DNA from: Streptomyces violaceorubidus
GTDB taxonomy: Bacteria > Actinomycetota > Actinomycetes > Streptomycetales > Streptomycetaceae
Direction: 5' to 3'
Assembly: GCF_000717995.1 (NCBI RefSeq)
Contig: NZ_JODM01000001.1
Location: 682,001 to 746,000 of the forward strand
DNA: 64,000 nt
Below the pieces are notes generated by a model. That model was not told the DNA's origin. It did no database searches and saw nothing but the letters and a program-made list of their open reading frames with translations. This document shows, in pieces, positions 7,712 through 16,393 of the stretch. The position numbers and the translations under genes were made by a program. The stretch's first letter is position 1, and every line of letters begins with the position of its first letter.

Positions 7712-9657
7712 TCGGACAGGCCCTCCAGTTCCTCGTCGGCGAGGTACTTCACCAGCTCCTCCTTGTCGAAGAGGGCGAGCAGGTCGGGCCGGATCGGCTC
7801 GGTGGTCTGCCGCTCCAGGGCGATCCGGCCGCGCTCGGGATCGATCGCCGCGAGGTCGCCCGCCGGGTCGGCCAGCGAGCAGACCAGGTTGGCCGGGCGC
7901 CAGCGCCGGTCCATCGAGGGATGGTCCTCGCGGGTGTGCCCGCCGCGCGACTCGGTGCGCTCCAGCGCGGCCCGTGCCACGCACTCGCCGACCAGCAGCA
8001 TGTTGCGCAGGTCCAGGGCGAGGTGCCAGCCCGGGTTGAACTGCCGGTGCCCCTCCACCCCGGCCCGGCGGGCGCGTACCCGCAGCTCCGCCAGCTTCTC
8101 CAGGGCCTGCTTCATCTCCGCCTCGCGGCGGATGATCCCCACCAGGTCGTTCATGGTCTGCTGGAGTTCCTGGTGGAGCGTGTACGGGTTCTCCGGCGGC
8201 CCGGCACCGGGCACCTCGGCCTCGGCGGAGAACGGCCGCAGTGCCTCCGCGGCGGCGGCGTCGACCTGCGCGTCGTCGACCCGGGTGCGCGCGCCGCCGT
8301 CCGACCGGTCCGCCGCGTACTCGGCCGCGTACCGCCCCGCCCGGCGGCCGAACACCAGCAGGTCGGACAGCGAGTTGCCGCCCAGCCGGTTGGAACCGTG
8401 CATGCCGCCGGCCACCTCACCGGCGGCGAACAGCCCCGGCACCCCGCGCGCGGCGGCGGTGTCGGAGTCGACGGCGACGCCGCCCATGACGTAGTGGCAG
8501 GTGGGGCCGACCTCCATCGCCTCCGCGGTGATGTCGACGTCCGCCAGCTCCTTGAACTGGTGGTACATGGACGGCAGCCGGCGCCTGATCACGTCGGGGG
8601 GCATCCGGGTCGACACGTCGAGGAAGACCCCGCCGTGCGGGGAGCCCCGGCCCTCCTTCACCTCGGCGTTGATCGCGCGGGCGACCTCGTCGCGGGGGAG
8701 CAGCTCGGGCGGGCGGCGGTTGTGGTCCGGGTCGTCGTACCAGCGGTCGCCCTCCGCCTCCGACTCGGCGTACTTCTCCTTGAAGACGTCCGGGACGTAG
8801 TCGAACATGAACCGCTTGCCCTCGGAGTTCCTCAGCACCCCGCCGTCGCCGCGCACCGACTCGGTGACCAGGATGCCCTTCACCGAGGGCGGCCAGACCA
8901 TGCCCGTCGGGTGGAACTGCACGAACTCCATGTTCAGCAGCGGCGCCCCGGCCAGCAGCGCCAGGGCGTGGCCGTCGCCGGTGTACTCCCACGAGTTCGA
9001 CGTCACCTTGAACGACTTGCCGATGCCACCGGTGGCGATCACCACCGAGGGCGCCTGAAGGACGAAGAAGCGGCCGCTCTCGCGCTCGTAGCCGAAGACG
9101 CCCGAGACTGCGCGGCCCTCCTTGAGCACACGGGTGACCGTGCACTCCTGGAAGACCTTCAGCCGCGACTCGTGGTCGCCGGTCTCACGGAAGTCCTCCT
9201 GCTGGAGCGAGACGATCTTCTGCTGGAGGGTGCGGATCAGCTCCAGGCCCGTGCGGTCGCCGACGTGGGCCAGGCGCGGGTACTCGTGGCCGCCGAAGTT
9301 GCGCTGAGAGATCCGGCCGTCCTTCGTGCGGTCGAACAGCGCGCCCCAGGTCTCCAGTTCCCACACCCGCTGCGGGGCCTCCTGGGCGTGCAGCTCGGCC
9401 ATCCGCCACTGGTTGAGGAACTTGCCGCCGCGCATGGTGTCGCGGAAGTGGACCTGCCAGTTGTCCCCGGAGTTGACGTTGCCCATGGAGGCGGCGATGC
9501 CGCCCTCGGCCATCACGGTGTGCGCCTTGCCGAACAGCGACTTGCAGATCACGGCCGTACGGGCGCCCCGCTCGCGGGCCTCGATCGCGGCGCGCAGCCC
9601 GGCGCCGCCCGCGCCCACCACGACGACGTCCCATTCCTGCCGGTCGACCACGGACAT
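7708..9657 (-). CDS. sdhA: Succinate dehydrogenase/fumarate reductase flavoprotein subunit
   Basis: The 649-residue catalytic subunit oxidises succinate to fumarate. Visible features are the dinucleotide-binding GAGGAG (15-20), the flavinylation motif HTVMAEGGIAA (probable covalent-FAD His46), IATGGIGKSF, the substrate-loop 'QFHPTGMVWP' and the C-terminal capping and helical region with HxxREDHP (TREDHPSMDRRW). Length and motifs fit the Sdh1/Frd-like actinobacterial group. The ATG is at 9657-9655. It lies 26 bp downstream of the membrane subunit gene and overlaps sdhB by 4 bp, making one transcription unit. Confidence 0.95.
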   Translation of the reverse strand: MSVVDRQEWDVVVVGAGGAGLRAAIEARERGARTAVICKSLFGKAHTVMAEGGIAASMGNVNSGDNWQVHFRDTMRGGKFLNQWRMAELHAQEAPQRVWELETWGALFDRTKDGRISQRNFGGHEYPRLAHVGDRTGLELIRTLQQKIVSLQQEDFRETGDHESRLKVFQECTVTRVLKEGRAVSGVFGYERESGRFFVLQAPSVVIATGGIGKSFKVTSNSWEYTGDGHALALLAGAPLLNMEFVQFHPTGMVWPPSVKGILVTESVRGDGGVLRNSEGKRFMFDYVPDVFKEKYAESEAEGDRWYDDPDHNRRPPELLPRDEVARAINAEVKEGRGSPHGGVFLDVSTRMPPDVIRRRLPSMYHQFKELADVDITAEAMEVGPTCHYVMGGVAVDSDTAAARGVPGLFAAGEVAGGMHGSNRLGGNSLSDLLVFGRRAGRYAAEYAADRSDGGARTRVDDAQVDAAAAEALRPFSAEAEVPGAGPPENPYTLHQELQQTMNDLVGIIRREAEMKQALEKLAELRVRARRAGVEGHRQFNPGWHLALDLRNMLLVGECVARAALERTESRGGHTREDHPSMDRRWRPANLVCSLADPAGDLAAIDPERGRIALERQTTEPIRPDLLALFDKEELVKYLADEELEGLSE

Positions 9658-9683
9658 CTGAAGGCCTCACTCGTCGGAAATCG

Positions 9684-10520
9684 TCAGAAGAAGCGGGGAT
9701 CGTCGAAGGCACCGGAGGCGACCAGGTAGACGTAGAAGTCGGCGAGCGCCACGCTCACCAGCGACGCCCAGGCGAGCTGCATGTGCCGGGCGTTGAGCCG
9801 GCCGACCAGCTGCCACATCCGGTAGCGCACGGGATGCCGCGAGAAGTGCCTGAGCTTGCCGCCGACGATGTGCCGGCAGGAGTGGCAGGAGAGGGTGTAC
9901 GCCCAGATCAGCGCGATGTTGGCGAGGAACACCAGGGTGCCGAGCCCCATGTGGCCCCACCCGTAGTGCTCGTCGCGGAAGGCGAGCACGGTGTCGTAGG
10001 TGAGGATGCCCGCGACCAGCAGCGCCGCGAAGAAGAAGTACCGGTGGACGTTCTGCAGGATCAGCGGGAAGCGGGTCTCGCCCGTGTACTTCCGGTGCGG
10101 CTCGGCCACCGCGCAGGCCGGCGGGGACGCCCAGAAGCCCCGGTAGTAGGCCTTGCGGTAGTAGTAGCAGGTCAGGCGGAAGCCGAGCGGGAAGATCAGG
10201 ATGATGATCGCGGGGGAGATGCCCCACCAGGTGCCGAAGAGTTCCCAGTTGGGTCCCGAGCGCATCGGCTCGCAGTTCTCCGCCAGACAGGGGGAGTAGA
10301 AGGGCGAGACGTACGGGGCCGCGTAGTAGTCGGCGTTCGCGAAGGCCCGCCAGGTCGAGTAGGCGATGAACGCCAGCAGGCCCGCGGCGGTGGCGGCCGG
10401 TGCCAGCCACCAGCGGTCGGTGCGCAGGTGCGGGGCGCGGATGGCGGCGCGCGTCGGGGCGTGGACGCCACCGCCGGAGGGACGGTCTTCGGTGGCGGGA
10501 GGTTCGGTACCAGTTGCCAC
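9684..10520 (-). CDS. Succinate dehydrogenase membrane anchor, Rv0249c-like
   Basis: The 278-residue polytopic protein has about five hydrophobic segments: AATAAGLLAFIAY, AIIILIFPLGF, YFFFAALLVAGIL, LGTLVFLANIALIW and the C-terminal SLVSVALADFYVYL. His residues near the membrane (HRYFFFA, SCHSCRHIVGGKLRHFSRHP, RHMQLAWASL) could ligate haem or quinone. As the gene just before sdhA and sdhB it should anchor them and host the quinone site, as in mycobacterial Sdh1. The GTG start at 10520 is preceded by GGAG with 7-bp spacing on the minus strand. The longer open frame upstream has atypical Ser/Arg-rich codon use and is rejected. Confidence 0.85.
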   Translation of the reverse strand: MATGTEPPATEDRPSGGGVHAPTRAAIRAPHLRTDRWWLAPAATAAGLLAFIAYSTWRAFANADYYAAPYVSPFYSPCLAENCEPMRSGPNWELFGTWWGISPAIIILIFPLGFRLTCYYYRKAYYRGFWASPPACAVAEPHRKYTGETRFPLILQNVHRYFFFAALLVAGILTYDTVLAFRDEHYGWGHMGLGTLVFLANIALIWAYTLSCHSCRHIVGGKLRHFSRHPVRYRMWQLVGRLNARHMQLAWASLVSVALADFYVYLVASGAFDDPRFF

Positions 10521-10548
10521 GGGGCGACTCCGGTCGGTCGGGTCGGGA

Positions 10549-10839
10549 TCAGGGAGCGCGGCGGTCGCGGGCGCCGAGGCCCTCGTCGTCCGAGTCCGTC
10601 CACAGCGAGCCGTCGTACGGCGTGTCGGGGATCGGGACGAGGTCCGGGCGCCGCGGGGCGTTTGGCGCGGCAGCTGCCGCCCGCAGCAGCGCGAGGCTCT
10701 CGCGCAGGTGATCGGTGTCGGTGCGGACCCGGCGGACCTCCAGACCACCGCTGCCCAACTGCTGTTCCAGCCGGGTCACCGTCCGGGACAGCTCGTCGAG
10801 GCTGCGCTGCACCGCTGACAGATCGTCGTGCACGGACAA
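10549..10839 (-). CDS. Small coiled-coil protein, first gene of the sdh operon
   Basis: A 96-residue protein whose first half (residues 4-55) shows heptad-like leucines (LSAVQRSLDELSRTVTRLEQQL...TDHLRESLALLR), predicting a coiled coil; the rest is Pro/Asp-rich and probably unfolded. It starts with TTG at 10839, with GAGGT about 8 bp upstream on the minus strand; GTG 10833 is an alternative. It ends 28 bp before the membrane anchor gene in the same direction, so it is probably co-transcribed with the dehydrogenase. Its function is unknown. A role in assembly or regulation of the complex would only be a guess from position. Confidence 0.7.
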   Translation of the reverse strand: MSVHDDLSAVQRSLDELSRTVTRLEQQLGSGGLEVRRVRTDTDHLRESLALLRAAAAAPNAPRRPDLVPIPDTPYDGSLWTDSDDEGLGARDRRAP

Positions 10840-11173
10840 GAGGTGACCTCACTTCCGTCGGACACGGCAGGGGCCGCCGCGCGGGGAGCGACACTCGTGC
10901 GCCTGAGAGTGTCGCGCGTCACACCAGTCGCTGGGAAGGGATGTGCAGCGATTGGCCGGGGCGCGTCGGTGCACCGCGGGTGGCGTTGCGCCGCACGGGT
11001 GGCGTTACGCACCGTCGTCGCCGTGTCTCCCCGCGTGGCCGAACCGTTTCCCCTTCAGTGGCCGCATCCCCGTCCGGATACAAATGATCAACTTGAATAC
11101 CGCACATCACGCTTACAGCGCATATGGCGCTCCCAGCGGCCACCATGCCCGCGGCCTACCGGAGGTAGCAGAG

Positions 11174-13462
11174 ATGTCCCACGTCGGCGTCGGACCGCGC
11201 GCGGTCACGCGTTCGGTCGCCTTCCTCACCGCGGGCGTCCTCGCCGTCCCCGCGCTGGCCGGCTGCACCTCCGAGGAATCGTCGAGCAAGCCGCTCGCCG
11301 AACAGGACGTCGCCGCCGCGTCCCGCGCCAGGATCTCCGACGGCGGCACCCTGCGCTGGGCCGCGGACTCCGTGCCGGACACGCTGAACGCCTTCCAGTC
11401 GGACGCCGACGCCACCACGACCCGCATCGCCCAGGCCGTACTGCCCTCGATGTACCGGATCGACGAGACCGGCAGCCCGGTGCGCAACCCCGACTACCTG
11501 GAGTCGGCCGAGGTCGTCGACACCGAGCCCAAGCAGGTCGTCGTCTACAAGCTGAACCAGCAGGCCGTCTGGAGCGACGGCCGGGAGATCGGCGCCGCGG
11601 ACTTCGCCGCCCAGTGGCGCGCCCTGTCCGGCAAGGACAGCGCCTACTGGACCGCCCGCAACGCCGGCTACGACCGCATCGAGAAGATCGAGCGCGGCGC
11701 GAACGACCTGGAGGTCAAGGTCACCTTCAGCCGGCCCTACGCCGACTGGCAGGCCCTGTTCACGCCCCTGTACCCGAAGGACGTCACGGGCACCCCCGAC
11801 GCCTTCAACGACGGTGCGCGGCGGACACTCAAGGTCAGCGCCGGCCCCTTCGCGGTCAAGAAGGTCGACACCAAGGGCGACCGGGTCGTCCTCACCGGAA
11901 ACCCCCGCTGGTGGGGCGAGCCGGCGAAGCTGGACCAGATCGTGCTGCGGGCCGTCCCCCGCGACGAGCGGGTCTCCGAGCTGGTCGCCGGCAAGCTCGA
12001 CCTGGCCGAGATCGACCCGGAGACCGCCGACGAGGTCGGTCTGGCCGCAGCGCCCCGGGACCCCGCCACCGGCACCCCGCTCATGGGCCCCGGGGGCACC
12101 CCCGCCCCCGGCCCGCAGGGCAGGTCCGCCGCACAGGCGCTGCGCTCCTGGGCCATCGCCAACGGCTCCGACGAGGAGGCCGCCGAGGAGGAGGTCCTCG
12201 CCCGCGAGGAGCGGCAGGAGACGCAGGCGAAGGCCCGGCGCCGTCAGCGGGCCCTGAGCGGCTTCGAGGTCCGCAAGTCCCTGGAGCCCGCCTACACCCA
12301 GCTCGCCCTCAACGGCTCCGACGGCCCCCTCGCCGACGAGCGCGTCCGCAGGGCCGTGGCCCGTGCCCTGGACCGCGGGAAGCTGGCCAAGGCGGTGCTC
12401 AAGCCGCTCGGCCTGCCCACCGAGCCCGTGGGCAGCCACCTCGCGCTGTCCGGCCAGCCCGCCTACGCCGACGGCAGCGGCGCGCTCGGCGAGCAGAACG
12501 CCAAGGAGGCCCGCGCCCTGCTCGCGGACGCCGGATGGGTCTCCGGCGGCCCGGTGAAGAAGAAGGACGGCGAGGAGGCGGCCGGCGCCGAGAAGGCCGA
12601 CAAGGACAAGGCGGACAAGGCAGACAAGGAAGACGCGGCCGAGAAGGCCGAGAAGGACGCAGCGGAGCAGGACGAGCAGCAGTCCGGGGGCGACGACGAC
12701 GGCACGTACATCGTCGGCGAGGACGGCAAGAACGACGGCGGTGACGACGCCAAGGACGGCGCCGACCAGGAGAGCGGCGAGAAGCACAGCAGCGGCAAGA
12801 ACACCGCGCAGGGCGGCGCCCCCGGCGCCTACGCCCCCAAGGGCACCGCGGCCCCGGCCGGCTCGGCGGCGGCCCCGCTCGCCAAGGACGGCAAGGCGCT
12901 CACCCTGCGCTTCGTGCTCCCCTCGGGCCCCGGCTCCGAGACCCTGCGCACCGTGGCCGACCGCATCACGGACATGCTGAAGGAGATCGGCATCGGCACC
13001 GAGGTCACCAAGGTCCCGGACGAGAGCTACTTCAAGGACCACATCGCCGCCGGCGAGTACGACCTGGCGCTCTACTCCTGGCCCGCCTCCGCCTTCCCGG
13101 CCACCGACGCCCGCCCCATCTACGCCAAGCCCGTCCCGGCCGCCGACGGTTCCCTGAACGTCGCGCAGAACTACACCCGGGTCGGCACCGACCAGGTCGA
13201 CCAGCTCTTCGACCGGGCCATGGCCACCCTGGACCAGAAGGAGGCCCGGGACCTGCTGCGCAAGGCCGACTCGCGGATCTGGGCGGCGGCGGGCTCCGTT
13301 CCCCTCTACCAGCGCCCCCAGCTGGTGGCGGCCCGCAAGAACCTCGCCAACGCGGGAGCCTTCGGCTTCGAGACCCCCGGCTACGAGGACATCGGCTTCC
13401 TCAAGAAGGGCGCCCAGGGCTCCCGGCCCTCCGCCTCGTCCTCGGCCTCACCCTCGTCCTGA
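11174..13462 (+). CDS. LpqW-like family 5 solute-binding lipoprotein with a large charged insert
   Basis: The 762-residue lipoprotein has a signal peptide ending in lipobox ALAGC and a family 5 extracellular solute-binding fold (SBP_bac_5). It is 150-200 residues longer than usual. The extra length comes from a helical Glu/Arg-rich stretch (about 318-366) and a Lys/Asp/Glu/Gly-rich repeat region (about 458-568, KADKDKADKADKEDAAEKAEK). It stands directly before typA, as lpqW (Rv1166) stands beside typA (Rv1165) in M. tuberculosis. That supports an LpqW-type role linked to the cell envelope rather than a transporter partner. No permease gene is adjacent. GGAGG at 11161-11165 precedes ATG 11174. 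Confidence 0.82.
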   Translation: MSHVGVGPRAVTRSVAFLTAGVLAVPALAGCTSEESSSKPLAEQDVAAASRARISDGGTLRWAADSVPDTLNAFQSDADATTTRIAQAVLPSMYRIDETGSPVRNPDYLESAEVVDTEPKQVVVYKLNQQAVWSDGREIGAADFAAQWRALSGKDSAYWTARNAGYDRIEKIERGANDLEVKVTFSRPYADWQALFTPLYPKDVTGTPDAFNDGARRTLKVSAGPFAVKKVDTKGDRVVLTGNPRWWGEPAKLDQIVLRAVPRDERVSELVAGKLDLAEIDPETADEVGLAAAPRDPATGTPLMGPGGTPAPGPQGRSAAQALRSWAIANGSDEEAAEEEVLAREERQETQAKARRRQRALSGFEVRKSLEPAYTQLALNGSDGPLADERVRRAVARALDRGKLAKAVLKPLGLPTEPVGSHLALSGQPAYADGSGALGEQNAKEARALLADAGWVSGGPVKKKDGEEAAGAEKADKDKADKADKEDAAEKAEKDAAEQDEQQSGGDDDGTYIVGEDGKNDGGDDAKDGADQESGEKHSSGKNTAQGGAPGAYAPKGTAAPAGSAAAPLAKDGKALTLRFVLPSGPGSETLRTVADRITDMLKEIGIGTEVTKVPDESYFKDHIAAGEYDLALYSWPASAFPATDARPIYAKPVPAADGSLNVAQNYTRVGTDQVDQLFDRAMATLDQKEARDLLRKADSRIWAAAGSVPLYQRPQLVAARKNLANAGAFGFETPGYEDIGFLKKGAQGSRPSASSSASPSS

Positions 13463-13595
13463 AACCCTCCCGGCAAGCCGCAGCCCCCGGGGCCCCGTAC
13501 CATTGGGTGAGGCCGTGGCATGTACCGCCCGGCAGGCCCGCGTGACACGGACGTCCGCGAGGGCCGTCCTCACACGCTCCGGGAGTACGCCTCAC

Positions 13596-15512
13596 ATGAC
13601 CGCGTCTACAACGCGTCACGACATCCGCAACGTTGCCATCGTTGCCCACGTCGACCACGGCAAGACCACGATCGTCGACGGAATGCTCAAGCAGGCCGGT
13701 GCCTTCGCCGCGCACCAGCTCGAAGGCGTCGACGACCGCATGATGGACTCGAACGACCTGGAGCGTGAGAAGGGCATCACGATCCTCGCCAAGAATACGG
13801 CGGTGAAGTACCACCCCAAGGATGGCGGCGACGTCATCACCATCAACATCATCGACACCCCCGGCCACGCCGACTTCGGCGGGGAGGTCGAGCGCGGTCT
13901 GTCGATGGTGGACGGTGTCGTGCTGCTCGTGGACGCCTCGGAGGGTCCGCTGCCGCAGACCCGCTTCGTGCTGCGCAAGGCACTCGCCCAGCGGCTGCCG
14001 ATCATCCTGTGCATCAACAAGACGGACCGCCCCGACGCCCGGATCGACGAGGTCGTCAACGAGACGTACGACCTCTTCCTCGACCTGGACGCCGATGAGG
14101 AGCAGATCGAGTTCCCGATCGTCTACGCCTGCGGGCGGGACGGCGTCGCCTCCCTCACCAAGCCCGAGGACGGCACGGTCCCGACCGACTCCACCAGCCT
14201 GGAGCCGTTCTTCTCGACGATCCTGGACTACATCCCGGCGCCGACCTACGACGCCGACGCCCCGCTCCAGGCGCACGTGACCAACCTGGACGCCGACAAC
14301 TTCCTCGGCCGCATCGCGCTGCTGCGCGTGCACCAGGGCGAGCTGAAGAAGGGGCAGACCGTCGCCTGGATGAAGCGCGACGGCTCCGTGCAGAACGTGC
14401 GGATCTCCGAGCTGATGATGACCGAGGCGCTCACCCGCAAGCCCGCCGAGAAGGCCGGCCCCGGTGACATCTGCGCCGTCGCGGGCATCCCCGAGATCAT
14501 GATCGGCGAGACCCTCGCCGACGTCGAGAACCCGGTCCCGCTGCCGCTCATCACGGTCGACGAGCCCGCGATCTCCATGACCATCGGCACCAACACCTCC
14601 CCGCTGGTCGGCCGCGGCGCCACCGGCAAGGGCGCGGACAACAAGGCGGTCGTCAAGGACCGCAAGGTCACCGCCCGCCAGGTCAAGGACCGTCTGGACC
14701 GCGAGCTGATCGGCAACGTCTCGCTCCGCGTCCTGGACACCGAGCGCCCCGACGCCTGGGAGGTGCAGGGCCGCGGTGAGCTGGCGCTGGCCATCCTGGT
14801 CGAGCAGATGCGCCGCGAGGGCTTCGAGCTGACGATCGGCAAGCCGCAGGTCGTCACCAAGGAGGTCGAGGGCAAGACGTACGAGCCCGTCGAGCGCATG
14901 ACGATCGACGTGCCCGAGGAGCACATGGGCGCCGTCACGCAGCTCATGGGCGTGCGCAAGGGCCGGATGGACAACATGTCCAACCACGGCTCCGGCTGGG
15001 TCCGCATGGAGTTCGTGGTCCCCTCCCGCGGTCTGATCGGATTCCGGACGGAGTTCCTCACCCAGACCCGCGGCACCGGCATCGCCCACTCCATCCACGA
15101 GGGCCACGAGCCCTGGTTCGGCGCCCTGACGACCCGCAACAACGGCTCGCTGGTCGCCGACCGCTCCGGTGCCGTCACCGCGTTCGCGATGACCAACCTC
15201 CAGGAGCGCGGCGTGCTGTTCACCGACCCGGGCACCGAGGTGTACGAGGGCATGATCGTCGGCGAGAACTCCCGCGCCGACGACATGGACGTCAACATCA
15301 CCAAGGAGAAGAAGCTCACCAACATGCGGTCGTCCTCGGCCGACTCCTTCGAGGCGATCGTCCCGCCGCGCAAGCTCTCCCTGGAGCAGTCCCTGGAGTT
15401 CTGCCGCGACGACGAGTGCGTCGAGGTGACCCCGGAGGCCGTCCGGATCCGCAAGGTGAACCTGGACGCCCGCGAGCGCGCCCGGGCCGCCAGCCGCGCC
15501 AAGCACGGCTGA
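13596..15512 (+). CDS. typA: Ribosome-associated GTPase TypA/BipA
   Basis: A translational GTPase of 638 residues related to EF-G and LepA. It has the P-loop AHVDHGKTT (17-24), switch II DTPGHADFGGEVER, and NKTDRPDAR for guanine recognition. Domain II, an EF-G domain V-like region and the TypA-specific C-terminal domain follow. The family helps ribosome biogenesis and stress adaptation. The ATG at 13596 comes after GGGAG; the open frame continues upstream but without conserved sequence. A strong hairpin terminator follows 16 bp after the stop. It is one of the best-conserved anchors of this window. Confidence 0.97.
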   Translation: MTASTTRHDIRNVAIVAHVDHGKTTIVDGMLKQAGAFAAHQLEGVDDRMMDSNDLEREKGITILAKNTAVKYHPKDGGDVITINIIDTPGHADFGGEVERGLSMVDGVVLLVDASEGPLPQTRFVLRKALAQRLPIILCINKTDRPDARIDEVVNETYDLFLDLDADEEQIEFPIVYACGRDGVASLTKPEDGTVPTDSTSLEPFFSTILDYIPAPTYDADAPLQAHVTNLDADNFLGRIALLRVHQGELKKGQTVAWMKRDGSVQNVRISELMMTEALTRKPAEKAGPGDICAVAGIPEIMIGETLADVENPVPLPLITVDEPAISMTIGTNTSPLVGRGATGKGADNKAVVKDRKVTARQVKDRLDRELIGNVSLRVLDTERPDAWEVQGRGELALAILVEQMRREGFELTIGKPQVVTKEVEGKTYEPVERMTIDVPEEHMGAVTQLMGVRKGRMDNMSNHGSGWVRMEFVVPSRGLIGFRTEFLTQTRGTGIAHSIHEGHEPWFGALTTRNNGSLVADRSGAVTAFAMTNLQERGVLFTDPGTEVYEGMIVGENSRADDMDVNITKEKKLTNMRSSSADSFEAIVPPRKLSLEQSLEFCRDDECVEVTPEAVRIRKVNLDARERARAASRAKHG

Positions 15513-15528
15513 CCCCACCGCACGACGC

Positions 15529-15570
15529 ACGGCACCGGACGCCACGGCTCACGTGGTGGCCCGGTGCCGT
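15529..15570 (+). terminator. Intrinsic-type terminator after typA
   Basis: The outer arms ACGGCACCGG (15529-15538) and CCGGTGCCGT (15561-15570) pair perfectly. The inner arms GCCAC (15541-15545) and GTGGC (15556-15560) extend the hairpin past a 2-nt bulge. It is followed by TTTGGCG. Position right after the TGA of typA supports termination. Confidence 0.8.
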
Positions 15571-15781
15571 TTGGCGTAGGGAAAACCCTCGATTTCCCGG
15601 TGGGGCGGCACGGGGAGGGCGGGCCCGCACTAACCTGCGCGGGAGCACTTCGCCCGGAGTACCGACGGGCGGCCCCGTCCGGAGGACCGGCGGCCGGCGT
15701 CGGCACACATGCCGGGCGCGGGACACACCTGCGGCTCAGCTTGCACCCACCGCGCGTTACGCGCAATCAATTTTCGTCGCG

Positions 15782-15801
15782 CGGACGTCCGTTATACGGA
15801 C
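15782..15801. promoter_or_regulatory. Overlapping dyads CGGACGTCCG and GTCCG-TTATA-CGGAC
   Basis: CGGACGTCCG (15782-15791) is a perfect 10-bp palindrome. Its second half is shared with GTCCG-n5-CGGAC (15787-15801), which has the AT core TTATA. Further GTCCG half-sites occur at 15828-15832 and 15862-15866. The cluster lies in the AT-rich upstream region of bldK and may bind a regulator. The protein is unknown. Confidence 0.4.
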
Positions 15802-15910
15802 AGTCACCACCGTTAGATGTGTAACAAGTCCGTTTCGCAGCGATCTCGTACCAAACCCTTTGTCCGGATTTTGGAAGATCTAGCCTCTATCTGTGATCGA
15901 ACCGAGACCT

Positions 15911-15925
15911 CGAACCAGTGGTTCG
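15911..15925. promoter_or_regulatory. 15-bp palindrome CGAACCA-G-TGGTTCG
   Basis: Seven-base arms pair perfectly about a single central G. It lies in the bldK upstream region just after the AT-rich part, so it could be an operator or, in RNA, a small hairpin of the leader. I see no tRNA context around it. Confidence 0.4.
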
Positions 15926-16101
15926 TTCCCCGGAGGATGGCAGATAGTTAGGCGCGTAGAGCTCGGACAGACGGGTCACGCGCTGACGGGGCGCAGGCTC
16001 GCGAGCGTGAGGGTACGCAGCGATCTCATCATCGGCCGATGGCCGGAATGTGTCGGGTGTTCCTCTTTGCGGTGAACCAGCGGATTCATGAGGAGGAACC
16101 C

Positions 16102-16224
16102 ATGCGAGGTGCCACAAGCGCCATATGGGTCGCGTCGTCCCCGATGGCAGGTGTAGGCCCCGCGGGTGCGTTCAGTGCCGTCACGGTGGATGCGGCAGCG
16201 GCCCGGCGTCGCGAACTTCCTTGA
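16102..16224 (+). pseudogene. 40-codon leader ORF resembling the signal peptide start of a solute-binding protein
   Basis: An excellent AGGAGG (16091-16096) precedes ATG 16102. The first 11 residues, MRGATSAIWVA, resemble the start of the binding protein at 22873 (MRGATYATRAA), including position and spacing of the ribosome binding site. After that the frame loses the hydrophobic core and lipobox and ends in TGA at 16222-16224. It can be read as a decayed 5' remnant of a binding-protein gene that once headed the bldK operon, or as a translated leader peptide upstream of bldKA. Coding support beyond the first codons is weak. Confidence 0.4.
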
Positions 16225-16393
16225 CGTCGTGTGCCGCCGGTCGGTAGTCCCGACCGCGAACCAGGGTTCTCCGGGGGCGTTGTCGCCCCTCCGTCGTTGT
16301 TCCCCTCGCGCGCCGCGCAAGACAGACGCCGTGCGAAGGCCGTCGGACCGCTGTGCGCTCCCGACGACCTCCAACCTGTGAAATGGACGAATC

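Larger units (their letters stand above)
15571..16101. other. Long leader/promoter region ahead of the bldK operon
   Basis: This 531-bp stretch between typA and the leader ORF has no convincing gene. The part from about 15740 to 15900 is clearly AT-richer than the rest (CAATCAATTTTCG, TTATAC, TTAGATGTGTAAC, ATTTTGGAAGATCTAG), as expected of a promoter region. It holds several CGGAC/GTCCG half-sites, the palindrome at 15911-15925 and a 12-bp direct repeat CGCAGCGATCTC at 15836-15847 and 16016-16027, exactly 180 bp apart. The exact promoter cannot be fixed by eye; TTGTCC (15860-15865) with TAGCCT (15881-15886) is one weak candidate. Confidence 0.6.

Noticed and set aside
13401..15545. Long open frame antisense to typA (714 codons)
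   Set aside because: It is the mirror of the strongly conserved TypA gene. Its composition (long runs of Val, Gly, Leu, Asp) is what reverse reading of GC-rich coding DNA gives, and it has no domain.
15891..15940. tRNA-like piece with GAACCAGTGGTTCG
   Set aside because: There is a palindrome and a GTTC-like segment, but no acceptor stem, anticodon arm or matching 3' end within tRNA length.
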